In this document: positions 11,305-22,850 of the stretch, piece after piece
Position numbering within the stretch: the stretch's first letter is position 1
Layout of the letters: every line of letters starts with the position of its first letter
From: Piliocolobus tephrosceles
Lineage: Eukaryota > Chordata > Mammalia > Primates > Cercopithecidae
Length of the DNA stretch: 64,000 bases
Reading direction: 5' to 3'
NCBI RefSeq assembly: GCF_002776525.5
Contig: NC_045439.1
Coordinates: 123,495,832 to 123,559,831 of the forward strand
Notes under the pieces: model-generated
The model's database searches: none
Told to the model about the DNA's origin: nothing
What the model saw: the letters and a program-made list of their open reading frames with translations, nothing else
Program-made: the position numbers and the translations under genes

Positions 11305-12904
11305 CGGAATTCTGAGTTTTGAAGGAGCCTCGCTCTCCTGTCTAGGGTAGTAGAAATGGTTGCTTTTCCCAAACAGAGAGATGCGCAGATGGCACCTCCC
11401 GAAGCTGCTTATTCTGACTTCTCGGAGCAATTCGTGGACTGCCCCAGCGCTCTGCAGTTCTAGGTATCTCCATTACCACAGGGGAAGATAATCCCACTCC
11501 CAGCCTCACATTCTTGCATACAGTTAGGGAGGTATGTGATGTGGTGGAATGGATATAGGCTTTGGAGTTACTCACTGACTGACCTCAGTTTTCTCAAGTG
11601 TAAAATAAAGATAAGAAAACTTACTCTCTGTCAGATTAAATTAGAAGATAGTATCTATTACTGCAAGTATCTAATAGTATCTATTACTGCAAGTTATACT
11701 CATATCATGTGCATCTTATTAATTTCTAAAAGCTTTACCTTCCATATGCTGTCTTTGGATGACTTAAAAGCAGTTTAAATTTTACTTCACAATAGCTCAG
11801 TGATCAGAAAGGAGGACTGAGCCTTTTCTTCCTGTTTTGCGAGAGAGGTGGAACTTTCCTCTCAGCAAGAGGATAGGTGTCCAGAGGTCCAGCTCCACCC
11901 AATCGGCCTTTCCTCAGAGCCAAGGTGTTTTGGCTCACTGTTCACAGGTGGACATTACTGTTCCTGCCTTACCTACACTTGTCCACACTGAGACCTAGTT
12001 GTTTTGCCATTCAGGACACTACCAGGACGTTTTTACCATCTATGTCTTCAATATGCCCCCTGTACCAGTGAGTCAGCAAAACCTGGCAGTTCAGGGCTGT
12101 TTTTTTTTTACAGAGTACTGTTCTTTAGGGATAAGGCAAAGATTCTTCATGTCATGCACACGTGGCCACAGTGAATTGCATGTAGTAGGTTCTTCAATAA
12201 ATGTTGACTTGGTGAATGAACAGAAGATATGATTCCAGGTTCAACTTGGCTGAGAAGGGTATTTCGTGTTTTTGCCTTTCAGGGTGCTGGTGGGGGCTGA
12301 GGGTTGCTGTGGGAAGGGGGCAGACAGCTTACCCTGAGTCTGCCAGAGATGCTGTGGGCTGTGAAGGACTTCAGATCTTTGTGTGTCTGAGAGCTTTAGC
12401 CAGGTGTCCTCGTGCAGCTTCTCCTGGTACCAGAATGACCGATCTCAAGTACTTGTGGCTAATGAGGTGGAACAGTCAGATGCTGGGCCCCCAACTGACT
12501 TTTGCCCTTTGAACGTTCTACTTGGAAGCTAGTTGCCTTTTTCAGAGGGTTTTTCCCAAGGGCCATCTGAGGGTGGAGGTGAAGAAACTTACCTTTTCTG
12601 GCCCATATTCACCTCAAGAAACAGGCTTTCATCAGAGCCTAGGGTTCTTTCTAGTGTGGGTTTGTTGTGAACTTTGGAACAAACTCTTGACCAGCAGTGA
12701 AGGGGCAGACCTTTATGTTGCTTTGATCATCAAGGCCCTTTGGGGGCTCATCCTTGCTCTCTTCCTTTCTCTGTTCCCTTTCTCTCTGCCTCAGGAGAAG
12801 CTGGGCAGGTAGCCTACAGGAGGTTGCGGAAGATGCTGGGCAGGAGTGGGTCCTAACTCTGGCTGTAGATTAGAATCATCTGGGGAATTAAGAAAATGAT
12901 ACTC
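11305..12904. other. Intronic sequence with no supported gene
   Basis: A MIR-like piece (gctttggagttactcactgac, then cctcagttttctca) lies at about 11535-11625. At 11650-11690 the string agtatctattactgcaag occurs twice, 26 bp apart, a small tandem duplication. Open frames between 11877 and 12812 are short, lack any family I know and have no convincing splice context. Positions 12845-12904 look like the first part of a MER5-type repeat that resumes after the Alu. Confidence 0.5.
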
Positions 12905-13180
12905 AGATTGGGCACTGTGGCTCATACCTGTAATCCTAGCACTTTGGGAGACTGAGGTAGGAGGATGGCTTGAGCTCAGGAGACCAGTCTGGGGAACTTG
13001 GTCTCTATATATAAAAAAAAAAAAAAATAGTTGGGCATGGTGGTGCGTGCCTATAGTCCCAGCTACTCAGGTGGCTGAGATGGGAGGATTGCTTAAGCCC
13101 ATTAGGTCCAGGCTGCAGTGAGCCAAGATCGTGCCACTGCATTCCAGCATGGGCAACAGAGTAAGACTCTGTCTCAAAAA

Positions 13181-13211
<31 letters not shown>

Positions 13212-13215
13212 GAAA
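12905..13215 (+). repeat. Old Alu, sense
   Basis: A diverged AluJ-like dimer beginning at attgggcactgtggctc with an internal A-run at 13013-13026 and an (AAAAG)n tail. Confidence 0.9.
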
Positions 13216-13384
13216 ACAATACTCATCACTCCCACTCCCTGACTGCATACATCTGAACCACTGGGGAGAAGAATGAGATGAGAATTGGTTTGGAGAACGA
13301 GAACTGAGGAAGCAGAAAAATTGCTTTTGAGGAGAATTGATGAGGGTCTTGTGTCACTGGAGGTGGGAAGAGCCATTCTCAATT

Positions 13385-13545
13385 GTCACCATGCTTCAGA
13401 GTCACCTGGGGAGTTTTAAAAACATGCCAATGCCTGGGTTCCACCCCAGAATTTCTGACTTAATTGGTCTGGGTGGGGCCTGAGCACTGGACTTTGTTAA
13501 AGCTCATCAGTGATGCCAGTTTGCAGCCAGGATAGAGGAGCCTTG
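13385..13545 (+). repeat. MER5-like hAT (Charlie) relic
   Basis: The strings cttcagagtcacctgggga, gggttccaccccagaatttctga and ggtctgggtggggcctgagc match the remembered layout of MER5A. A second similar piece lies at about 13660-13765 (catcagaacctctgggggtggggc). Confidence 0.55.
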
Positions 13546-14262
13546 AGTTAGCAAAGGGTTGCGGCTGTTCTGATACAGTTGCTCTGTGTGTGGTTATTTC
13601 CGTAGGTGATTACCTAAGGAAACACACCTAGAGAAGCAGGTCCTCAGACTGGCCTGCGAAACTGTCTCAGGTCTCCTGCATCAGAACCTCTGGGGGTGGG
13701 GCCCTGAAGTTGTGGGTGGACAAATTCCTCAGGTGATACTGATGCTCACTCAGGCTTGAGATCTGTACCTGAGGACTTGAACTGACCCCTAGCTAAGCAA
13801 ACCAATAAGGATTGGATTTACATGGCTTGGAGAAGGGACTCATGGGGTTGTCACTATAAGACCCTCCTGGTACAAACTGCCTGCTTGCTCCCTCAGAGTA
13901 GTCTGAGTCCCAGGGACCAAAGTGCTGACTGAGTTCCAGGAAGGAGAGCGGGAGGACTCTGATCCAGTGACCCACAGGGATTGTATTTGGTGTGTCTTCT
14001 TGCCAGAGGTGTAACTGCCTAAGGGGTTCACCTTGCTGGCTGCTTAGACAGAGCCGATTCTCCAAGATAGGGGAATTGCAATAATCAGTAATTTACACAG
14101 AGCCGGCTGTGCGGGAAACTGGAGTTTTATTGTTACTCAAATCAGTCTCCCCAAGCATTCTGGGAGCAGAGTTTTTAAGGATAACTTTGTGGGTCAGGAG
14201 AAGCCAGTAAGCCAGGAGTGCTGATTGGTTAGAGATGAAATCATAGGGAGTCAGAGTTGTCT

Positions 14263-14554
14263 TTTTTTTTTTGAGACGGAGTCTCGCTCTGTCGCCCAGG
14301 CTGGAGTGCAGTGGCCGGTCTCAGCTCACTGCAAGCTCCGCCTTCCGAGTTCCCGCCATTCTCCTGCCTCAGCCTCCGGAGTAGCTGGGACTACAGGCGC
14401 CCGCCACGTCGCCCGGCTAGATTTTTGTATTTTTTGGTAGAGACGGGATTTCACCGGGTTAGCCAGGATGGTCTCGATCTCCTGACCTCGTGATCCGCCC
14501 GTCTCGGCCTCCCAAAGTGCTGGGATTACAGGCTTGAGCCACCGCGCCCGGCCC
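14263..14554 (-). repeat. AluY, antisense, Old World monkey type
   Basis: cttgagccaccgcgcccggcc and cctccggagtagctggg are present. It is flanked on both sides by cagagttgtct, a clear target-site duplication. Confidence 0.95.
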
Positions 14555-14756
14555 AGAGTTGTCTTCTTGCTCTCAGTCAGTTCCTAGGTGGGGACCACAA
14601 GATCAGATAAGCCAGTTTATTGATCTGGGTGGGGCCAGCTGATCCACCAAGGGCAGGGTCTGCAAAATACCTCAAGCACTGATCTTAGGAGCAGTTTAGG
14701 GAGGGTCAGAATCTTGTAGCTTCCAGCTGCATGACTCCTACACCATAATTTCTTTC

Positions 14757-15058
14757 TTTCTTTTTTTTTTTCCGAGATGGAGTCTTGCTCTTTCACCCAG
14801 GCTGGAGTGCAGTGGCGTGATATCGGCTCACTGCAACCTCCGCCTCCCGGGTTCAAGCAATTCTCCTGCCTCAGCCTCCCGAGTAGCTAGGGTTACAGGT
14901 GCATGCCACCACACCAGGCTAATTTTATTTTTTATTTTTAGTAGAGACAGGTTTTCACCATGCTGGCAGGCTGGTTTGAACTCCTGACCTCAGGTGATCC
15001 GCCCGCCTCTGTCTCCCAAAGTGCTGGGATTACAGGCATGAGCCACTGCGCCCAGCCC
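14757..15058 (-). repeat. Alu, antisense
   Basis: CTTT-rich tail, full dimer, ends ctgcgcccagcc. Confidence 0.93.
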
Positions 15059-15376
15059 TAAACCATCATTTCTAATCTTGTGGCTAATGTTAGTCCTACA
15101 AAGGCAGTCTAGTCCCCAGGCAAGAAGGAGGTCTGCTTTGGCAAAGGGCTGTTATCCTCTTTGTCTAAACTATAAACTAAGTTTCTCCCAAAGTTAGTTC
15201 AGCCTGTGCCATGGAATGAATAAATACAGCTTGGAGGTTAGAAGCAAGATGGAGTCGATTAAGATAGATCTCTTTTACTGTCTCAGCCATAATTTGGCAA
15301 AGGCAATTTCAGAGGCTCTCACCCATGACACCTGAGTAAGCGAATTGGTTGTTTCTTTAAAATTTTTACTTTAATT

Positions 15377-15747
15377 GGCCGGGCATGGTGGCTCATGCCT
15401 GTAATCCCAGCACTTTGGGAAGCTGAGGTGGGCGGATTACAAGATCAGGAGATCGAGACCATCCTGGCTAACACAGTGAAACCCCGTCTCTACTAAAGAA
15501 TACAAAAAATTAGCGGGGCATGGTGGTGAGCGCCTGTAGTCCCAGCTACTTGGGAGGCTGAGGCAGGAGAATGGCGTGAACCGGGGAGGCGTGGTGGTGG
15601 GCGCCTGTAGTCTCAGCTACTCGGGAGGCTGAGGCAGGAGAATGGCGTGAACCGGGGAGGTGGAGGTTGCAGTGAACCGAGATCACGCCACTGCACTCCA
15701 GCCTGGGTGACAGAGTGAGACTCTGTATCAAGAAAAAAAAAAAAATT
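15377..15747 (+). repeat. Alu, sense, with internal 71-bp duplication
   Basis: The copy starts ggccgggcatggtggctc. A right-monomer segment beginning tggtggtgagcgcctg at 15521 is repeated from 15592 (tggtggtgggcgcctg), so the copy is about 70 bp longer than usual. The A-tail faces the next antisense Alu about 15 bp away, giving a close inverted pair. Confidence 0.93.
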
Positions 15748-15763
15748 ATTTTATTTCTTCTTT

Positions 15764-16065
15764 TTTCTTTTCTTTTCTTTTTTTTTTTTTTTCTGAGATG
15801 GAGCCTTGCTTTATCATCCAGGCTGGAGTACAATGGCATGATCTCGGCTCACTGCAACCTCTTCCTCCCTGGTTCAAATGATTCTCCTGTCTCAGCCTCC
15901 CAGGTAGCTGGGATTACAGGCGTATGCCACCAAGCCCGGCTAATTTTTATATTTTTAGTAGAGACGGGGTCAGGCTGGTCATGAACTCTTGACCTCAGGT
16001 GATCTGCCCACCTCAGCCTCCCAAAGTGCTGGGATTACAGGCGTGAGCCACTGCCACGCATGGCC
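15764..16065 (-). repeat. Alu, antisense
   Basis: TTTTC-rich tail. About 20 bp is missing around gacggggtcaggctgg; ends cacgcatggcc. Confidence 0.92.
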
Positions 16066-16083
16066 AAAAATGTTATTTTACTT

Positions 16084-16360
16084 TCTGAGACGAAGTCTTG
16101 CTTTGTTGCCCAGGCTGGAGTGCAGTAGCATGGTTGTGGGCTCAATTCTGGACTCAAGTGACCCTCCCACTTCAGCCTTCCAAGTAGCTAGGACCATCAG
16201 TGTGCACCACCAAGTCCAGCTAATTTGTATTTTTTTTTTTTGTAGAGAAAGGGTCTTGCTATGTTGCCCAGGCTGGTCTCCAACTCCTGGCCTCAAGTGA
16301 TCCTCACGTCTTGGCCTTCCAAAGTGCTGGGATTATAGGCATGAGCCACCACTCCTGGCG
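16084..16360 (-). repeat. Old Alu, antisense
   Basis: Diverged AluJ-like copy with tgtgggctcaattctggac in the left part and an internal T-run at 16229-16240. Confidence 0.88.
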
Positions 16361-17324
16361 TAAAATGTTTCTGTAGACTGAAAGGTAAAGGAATTTGAAG
16401 GCCATCTGCTATCTGAGAGAAATAACAGCACCTAGGGAGAGTGGAAGAAATAATGTATCAAAGAAGGCAGGGTGAAAATGTGATTTTAAGGTGTAGAGAG
16501 TTTCCCGAACCAACATTAGACAAAACAAATGGGGATGCAGCAAAGAAAAGGAAGAATAAGAGACTTGAAATCTCTGGGTGTAGGTCACAGATATGAGGCA
16601 TTTCCAGAGAGCTTAAATCTGGACCTTCTGAGGAAACAGCAGTTGTAGAGTATTTTGGAGACACCAAGGTATTAGCAGGCCTGAGTATGCCAGTTGTGAT
16701 TTTTTTCACAACTGGTTTGGCCTCTCCCCATGAATAGTGTGCATCTGACTACACACAGACCCAGCCTAACCTAGAAATGTGCAGTTTTTCTGAGCAACAT
16801 GTGACCAAGAGCTTGCTCACCCAATTAAGCCTAGGGACTGCTATCCTTCTGCTGATTGCTGTGGGATGAATTATGTCACCAGTCAGGAGATAGCTGAGAT
16901 GTCTCACTGGTGGAGTGAAGCTTGAAGTAGCAAACTGAGTGGCAGGTGGAATTTTCATCTCTTTGTGAACTGAAGGCTGTGTATGTGAAAGAAAAAAGAA
17001 CACAGAACAGAGTTCCTGACCATAAATTCTAAGATAGCAGAAAGATAAACTCCTGGTAAGGGATAGAGAAGGTTTGTAGGGATTGGGAGAGATGGGTATA
17101 ATAGGCTTTAAAATAGAAATTTTAGAGGAAAGGAGAAAAATGCCTAGATAAAAGTATAAATCTGGGTATTTTGGAGACTATCAGGTACTACATAGCAAGA
17201 GAATAAAGGCAGAGAAGTTGCTCAGTAATGCATTTGGAGAAAATAGGATGGGAGATCAGAAATGATGCTTTTGAACTCTTATCTACAAATATTACCAGTA
17301 AGGCTAATAAACATATTTGACCTT
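16361..17324. other. Intronic sequence, nothing recognised
   Basis: AT-rich unique-looking sequence. Short open frames on the reverse strand (near 16458-16709 and 16749-17003) have no recognisable domain or splice support. Confidence 0.5.
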
Positions 17325-17625
17325 TTTTTGTTTGTTTGTTTTTTGTGAGACGGAGTCTCGCTCTGTTACCAGGTTGGAGTACAGTGGTGCAATCGCGGCT
17401 CACTACAACCTCCATCTCCTGGGTTCAAGTGATTCTCCTGCCTCAGTCTCCCGAGTAGCTGGGACTACAGGCACGCACCACCACAGCCCTCTCATTTTTG
17501 TATTTTTAGTAGAGACGGGGTTTCACCATGTTGGCCAGGATGGTCTCAATCTCTTGACCTTGTGACCCGTCTGCCTTGGCCTCCCAAAGTGCTGGGATTA
17601 CAGGCATGAGCCACCGCGCCCGGCC
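17325..17625 (-). repeat. Alu, antisense
   Basis: TTTG-rich tail, full dimer, ends ccgcgcccggccc. Confidence 0.93.
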
Positions 17626-17911
17626 CGTATTTGAACTTTTACTGAAAGGAGGAAACAATTTCATAGTCATCAGAGATATTTGATTAGAATATGATAATGA
17701 AAGAGTATACGTTGTTCAAAAGTGATGATTTGCTAGAAGAGCTGGGATTGATGTAGTACATTAAATTCTTTTGATTGCAGTGAGAGAGAAATTTCAGTAC
17801 ACCAAGATCCGTGAGCTGTCAAGAGTTTCACTTCCCCTTTCGCCATTTTTCAACAAATGTAATGAATAGTACCACCCAGTGCTGCTGCCAGTTTTTTGCC
17901 TGCAGTTAGCT

Positions 17912-18215
17912 GTTTTTTTTTCCAGACAGTCTTGCTCTGTCATCCAGGCTGGAATGCAGTGGTGCAATCACGGATCACTGCAGCCTTGACCTCCCCAGGC
18001 TCAAGCAATTCTCCCACCTTAGCCTCCTGAGTAGTTGAGACTATAGGTGCATGCCACCAGGCCCAGCTAATGTTTGTTTGTTTGTTTGTTTTTTTGGTAG
18101 AATCAGGGTTTCTCTATGTTGCCTAGGTTGGTTTCAAACTCCTGAGCTCAAGGGATCAGCCTGCCTTGGCCTCCCAAAGTGCTGGAATTACAGGAGCGAG
18201 CCACTGTGCCCAGCC
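17912..18215 (-). repeat. Old Alu, antisense
   Basis: AluJ-type text (cagccttgacctccccaggc) with an internal (GTTT)n run at 18072-18092. Confidence 0.9.
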
Positions 18216-18218
18216 AAT

Positions 18219-19020
18219 ATATTAGTTTTCTATTGCTTTTCTAACAAGTTACCACCAATTGAGTGGCTGAAAACGACACAAATTTATCATCTCATAGTTC
18301 TGGAGGTCAGAAGTCTGCAATGGGTCTCACTGGGCTAATATGAAGTAGTACTGTGTTTCTTTCTGGAGGCTTAAGGAGAGAATCCATCTTCTTGCCTTTC
18401 CCAGCTTCTAGAGGCTCATAGCCCCTTCCATTTTCAAAGTCAGCAGTAACTGGGAGAGTCTTTCTCACATCGTACAACTCTGACATTGACCTTTCTGCCT
18501 CCCTCTTTCATCTTTAAGAACTTTTGTGATTACATGGGGCCCACCCAGATAATACAGGATGATTTCCCCGTTTCATCACTTGATTAGCAATCTTCATTCT
18601 GTCTGCAACTTTTTTTTTTTTTTTGAGTCAGAGTCTTGCTGTGTCGCCCAGGCGGGAGTGCAGTGGTGGGATCTTGGCTCACTACAACCTCTGCCTCCTG
18701 GGTTCAAGCAATTCTCCTGCCTCAGACTCCTGAGTAGCTGGGATTACAGGCACACACCACCACACCCAGCTATTTTTTGTATTTTTAGTAGAGACTGGGT
18801 TTCACCATGTTGGTCAGGCTGGTCTGGAATTCCTGACCTCAGGTGTTCTGCCTGCTTTGGCCTCCCAAAGTGCTGGGATTACAGGCATGAGCCACCACGC
18901 CCGGCCTCTGTCTGCAACTTTAATTCTCCCTTGCCATGCAATATAGCATGGTTCACAGGTTCCAGGGATTCGGGGGTGGACATCTTTGGGGGGCCATTAG
19001 TCTACCTACCACAAGTGATA
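18219..19020 (+). repeat. Medium-copy interspersed repeat, split by an Alu
   Basis: Landmarks ttagttttctattgctttt, ctcatagttctggaggtcag, cttttgtgattacatggggcc and, after the Alu, ggacatctttggggggccatta form the familiar frame of a common mammalian repeat that starts ttagtttcctattgctg. Family name not assigned. Confidence 0.65.
18612..18906 (-). repeat. Alu, antisense
   Basis: T-run, full dimer, ends cacgcccggcc. The flanking tctgtctgcaactt is duplicated on each side. Confidence 0.94.
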
Positions 19021-19440
19021 ACCCAGCTTTCCACCGGAGGCAGATGAGCAGGAGCAGCACTATGAAGTGATAACTTAAAGTGGATTATTGCCCAAATTCT
19101 AGGCTTGTAAGTTAAACCTGGTTAGTGAAGTATGAGGAGAAGAGTGGGAAATCATTAGTAACCTGTATGAATTCATTAAGAACAAGCCATACTCTGCTAA
19201 CCTCACTTTTTGGTTCAATTTTTTTTTATTCAAATATAATATACAGAAGGAACAGTGCAATCTCATAAGTTTATGGCTTAATGAATTGTCACTAGTTGAG
19301 TGCATGTATAACTAGCACCCTTGAACCCTTCCTATGCTCTTCCCAGTTCCTGCCTCTCCACCCCACACAAAGGGAAATCACTATTCTGACTTCTAGTTGC
19401 ATTGATTAGTTTTCCCTGATTTTATGTAGATGGATATAAT

Positions 19441-19738
19441 TTTTTTTTTTTTTTTTTGAGACAGAGTCTCGCTCTGTCGCCAGGCTGGAGTGCAGTGGCC
19501 GGATCTCAGCTCACAGCAAGCTCCGCCTTCCGGGTTTACTCCATTCTCCTGCCTCAGCCTCCCAAGTAGCTGGGACTACAGGCGCCCGCCACCTCGCCCG
19601 GCTAGTTTTTTGTATTTTTTGGTAGAGACGGGGTTTCACCGTGTTAGCCAGGATGGTCTCGATCTCCTGACCTCGTGATCCGCCCGTCTCGGCCTCCCAA
19701 AGTGCTGGGATTACAGGCTTGAGCCACCGCGCCCGGCC
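19441..19738 (-). repeat. AluY, antisense, Old World monkey type
   Basis: ggccggatctcagctc and cttgagccaccgcgcccggcc are present. It is flanked by gatggatataat at 19429-19440 and 19739-19750, a perfect target-site duplication. Confidence 0.96.
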
Positions 19739-19830
19739 GATGGATATAATTTATATGTACACTTTTGCATCTGGCTTGCTTATTATGTTTGAGATTCTTC
19801 TGTATTTTTGTCTGTAGTTGTAGATTGTTC

Positions 19831-20117
19831 ATTTTTTTTTTTTTTTCTTTTTGTTTTTTGAGACAGAGTCTCACTCTGTCACCCGGGCTGGAGTGCAGTG
19901 GCAGGATCTTGGCTCATTGCAACCTCCACCTCCCAGGTTCAAGCAATTCCCCTGCCTCAGCCTCCTGAGTAGCTGGGATTAGAGGTGCCCACCACTACGC
20001 CCAGGTAATTTTTTGTATTTTTAGTAGAAATGGAGTTTCACCATGTTGGCCAGGCTGGTCTCGAACTCCTGACTTTGTGATCTGCCCACCTTGGCCTCCC
20101 AATGTGCTGGGATGACA
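19831..20117 (-). repeat. Alu, antisense
   Basis: Long T-run with a C and G interruption, dimer body, truncated at gctgggatgacag. Confidence 0.92.
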
Positions 20118-20133
20118 GATTGTTTATTCTTTT

Positions 20134-20431
20134 GTTTTTTTTTTTTTGAGACGGAGTCTCGCTCTGTCACCCAGGCTGGAGTGCAGTGGCCGGATCTCAG
20201 CTCACTGCAAGCTCTGCTTCCTGGGTTTATGCCATTCTCCTGCCTCAGCCTCCCGAGTAGCTGGGACTACAGGCACCCACCACCTCGCCCAGCTAGTTTT
20301 TTGTATTTTTTTAGTAGAGACTGGGTTTCACCGTGTTAGCCAGGATGGTCTCGATCTCCTGACCTTGTGATCCACCCGTCTTGGCCTCCCAAAGTGCTGG
20401 GATTACAGGCTTGAGCCACTGCGCCCTGCCC
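20134..20431 (-). repeat. AluY, antisense, Old World monkey type
   Basis: ggccggatctcagctc, acctcgcccagctag and cttgagccactgcgcc are present. It is flanked by cagattgtttattctt on both sides. Confidence 0.95.
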
Positions 20432-20810
20432 AGATTGTTTATTCTTAGTGCTGTTTAGTATTTATTCAATCTACTGTTGCTGGGCATTTGGGTTGTTTCT
20501 AGTTTTTGACTACTGCAAGGGTGTAGCTATGAATATTCTACATATGTACTAATTTCATTTGAATTGTTTGATGGCATCATTAGCTTGTTAGAGCAGAAGC
20601 ATGTGTATGCAGATTTTGGAGAGGTTCGTGGCAAATTCTCATGATATTCTCGTTGACAAGGTGGACTAGATAAAAAGTTCGGTAGATTCTTAGTTGGCTG
20701 AATAACGTTGTGGAATAATGACAAATACAGAAAGGTCTATAGTGATAGACTATACGGCTCTGCTGATCTTAGTCAACAGTTTAATATTTTTATTTAAAAA
20801 AATTTGTTTG

Positions 20811-21403
20811 AAACAGAGTCTTGGCCGGGCGCGGTGGCTCAAGCCTGTAATCCCAGCACTTTGGGAGGCCGAGACGGGCGGATCACGAGGTCAGGAGATC
20901 GAGACCATCCTGGCTAACACGGTGAAACCCCGTCTCTACTAAAAACTACAAAAAACTAGCCGGGCGAGGTGGCGGCGCCTGTAGTCCCAGCTACCCGGGA
21001 GGCTGAGGCAGGAGAATGGCGTGAACCCGGGAGGCGGAGCTTGCAGTGAGCTGAGATCCGGCCACAGCACTCCAGCCTGGGTGACAGAGCGAGACTCCGT
21101 CTCAAAAAAAAAAAAGAAACAGAGTCTTGCTCTGTTGCCTAGGCTGGAGTGCAGTGGCACAATCTTGGCTCAGTTCAAGCTCCGCCTCCCAGGCTCTAAC
21201 AATTCCCATGTCTCAGCCTCCTGAGTAGCTGGGACCATGGGTGTATGCCATTGCACCTGGCTAACTTTTGTATTTTCCTTTTAGTAGAGATGGGGTTTTG
21301 CCATATTGCCAGGCTGGTCTTGAACTTCTGGCCTCAAGTGATCTGCCCGCCACAGTCTCCCAAAGTGTTGGGATTACAGGTGTGAGCCACTGCTCCCAGC
21401 CCT
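20811..21403 (-). repeat. Old Alu, antisense, split by a young sense Alu
   Basis: Its short left piece (20811-20822, gaaacagagtctt) continues at 21116 with gaaacagagtcttgctctg and runs to the end at 21403. Confidence 0.9.
20823..21115 (+). repeat. AluY, sense, Old World monkey type, nested in an Alu
   Basis: Near-consensus sense copy starting ggccgggcgcggtggctcaa with gaccatcctggctaac and an A-tail. It is flanked by gaaacagagtctt, the duplicated target in the older antisense Alu. Confidence 0.96.
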
Positions 21404-21410
21404 CGTCAAC

Positions 21411-21726
21411 ATTTTTGTTTGTTTGTTTGTTTGTTTGTTTTTTGAGATGGAGTCTCACTCTGTCGCCCAGGTTGGAGTGCAGTGGTGTAATCTTGGCTTA
21501 CTGCAACCTCCGTCTCCTGGGTTCAAGCGATTTTCCTGCCTCAGCCTCCCGAGTAGCTGGGACTACAGGTGCCCAACACCATGCCCGGCTAATTTTTGTA
21601 CTTTTAGTAGAGACGGGGTTTCACTATGTTGGCCAGGCTGGTCTCAAACTCCTGACCTCAGGTGATCCACCCGCCTTGGTCTCCCAAAGTGCTGGGATTA
21701 CAGGTGTGAGCCACTGCGCCTGGCCC
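21411..21726 (-). repeat. Alu, antisense, with (TTTG)n tail
   Basis: Seven TTTG-type units at 21413-21440 precede a full dimer ending ctgcgcctggcc. Flanked by gtcaacattttt on both sides. Confidence 0.94.
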
Positions 21727-21937
21727 TAGTCAACATTTTTAGGGTGACTTCAGTGAAGACTCAGGAGGTATGCTGATCAAATTTGCAGATTTCACAAAAT
21801 TAAAGAAGGGATTTGAACTAATAAAATCAAGAAGGAAAAATCCCTCATATCTAATACGTAAGAATAATGCATAAAAACTCAGGAAAGTTACTAAGACTAA
21901 ATACAAAGCGTCCTGTATCTGGGGGAAAAAAATTACT

Positions 21938-22235
21938 TTTTTTGTTTTGGAGAAAGGATCTTACTGTGTTGCCCAGGCTGTAGTGCAGTGGTGCAATCAC
22001 AACTCCCTGCAGCCTCGACCACTTGGGCTCAAGTGATCCCCCTACCTCAGTCTCCCAAGTAGCTGGGACCACAGGTGTGCGCCACCATGCGTGGCTAACT
22101 AAAAAAATTTTTTTTGTGGAGATGGGTTCTCACAATGTTGGCGAGGCTGGTCTTGAACTCCTGGACTCACGCGATCCTCCCACCTCGGCCTCCCAAAGTG
22201 CTGGGATTATAGGCATGAACCACCACACCTGGCTG
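21938..22235 (-). repeat. Old Alu, antisense
   Basis: AluJ-type copy (cagcctcgaccacttgggc) with an A/T run in the middle linker. Confidence 0.9.
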
Positions 22236-22557
22236 AAATAAATAATTTTTATAGGTCCAGAAAGAGGGGAGGAAAGAGCTCATCACTTTGAGGTGGGAAA
22301 GAAAGGAGTTGTAGTAAACAATGATTTCACGTTGAGACTCCATAGTCTGCAACAGTGTCTGGAGTTTTCTGTGTGGGGTCTCACATTTCTGGGGAAACAT
22401 TGACACAGTGAAGTATATGCAGTAAATGAAAAAGTGAAGTAAATGACAGTCCTGGGACGGTGAGGGGTCTGGAAGTCATATTTGCTCCACGAGGGGTTAT
22501 AAAATCTGGGTTTTAGCCTGAAGGAGTAAAGACTCAAGGGGACAGGATGTTCATCCC
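22236..22557. other. Intronic sequence, nothing recognised
   Basis: About 320 bp between two antisense Alus, with no repeat or coding signature that I can name. Confidence 0.5.
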
Positions 22558-22850
22558 TTTTTTTTTTTTTTTTTAAGACAGAGTCTTGCTCTGTGGCCAG
22601 GCTGGAGTGCAGTGGTGTGATCTTGGCCCACTGCAATCTCTGCCTCCGGGGTTCAAGCAATTCCTCTGCCTCAGCCTTCCGAGTAGCTGCGACTCAGGCT
22701 TGCGCCACCATGCCTGGCTAATTTTTGTATTTTAGTAGAGACAGGGTTTCACCATGTTGGCTAGGCTGGTCTCGATCTCCTGACCTCGTAATCCACCCAC
22801 CTTGACCTCCCAAAGTGCTGGGATTACAGGCATGAGCCACCGCGCCTTGC
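22558..22850 (-). repeat. Alu, antisense
   Basis: T-run then full dimer ending ccgcgccttgc. It is directly followed by another T-run and the assembly gap. Confidence 0.93.

Larger units (their letters stand above)
14075..15340 (-). repeat. Retroelement-derived repeat, antisense, split by two Alus
   Basis: Pieces at 14075-14263, 14555-14756 and 15060-15340 read as one old repeat. Landmarks are ggagttttattgttactcaa, ctaatgttagtcctacaaag, aggcaagaaggaggtctgc and gaagcaagatggagtcg. It looks like internal sequence of an old LTR retroelement, possibly a MaLR type. I see no intact protein frame, and the family is not assigned with certainty. Confidence 0.45.
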
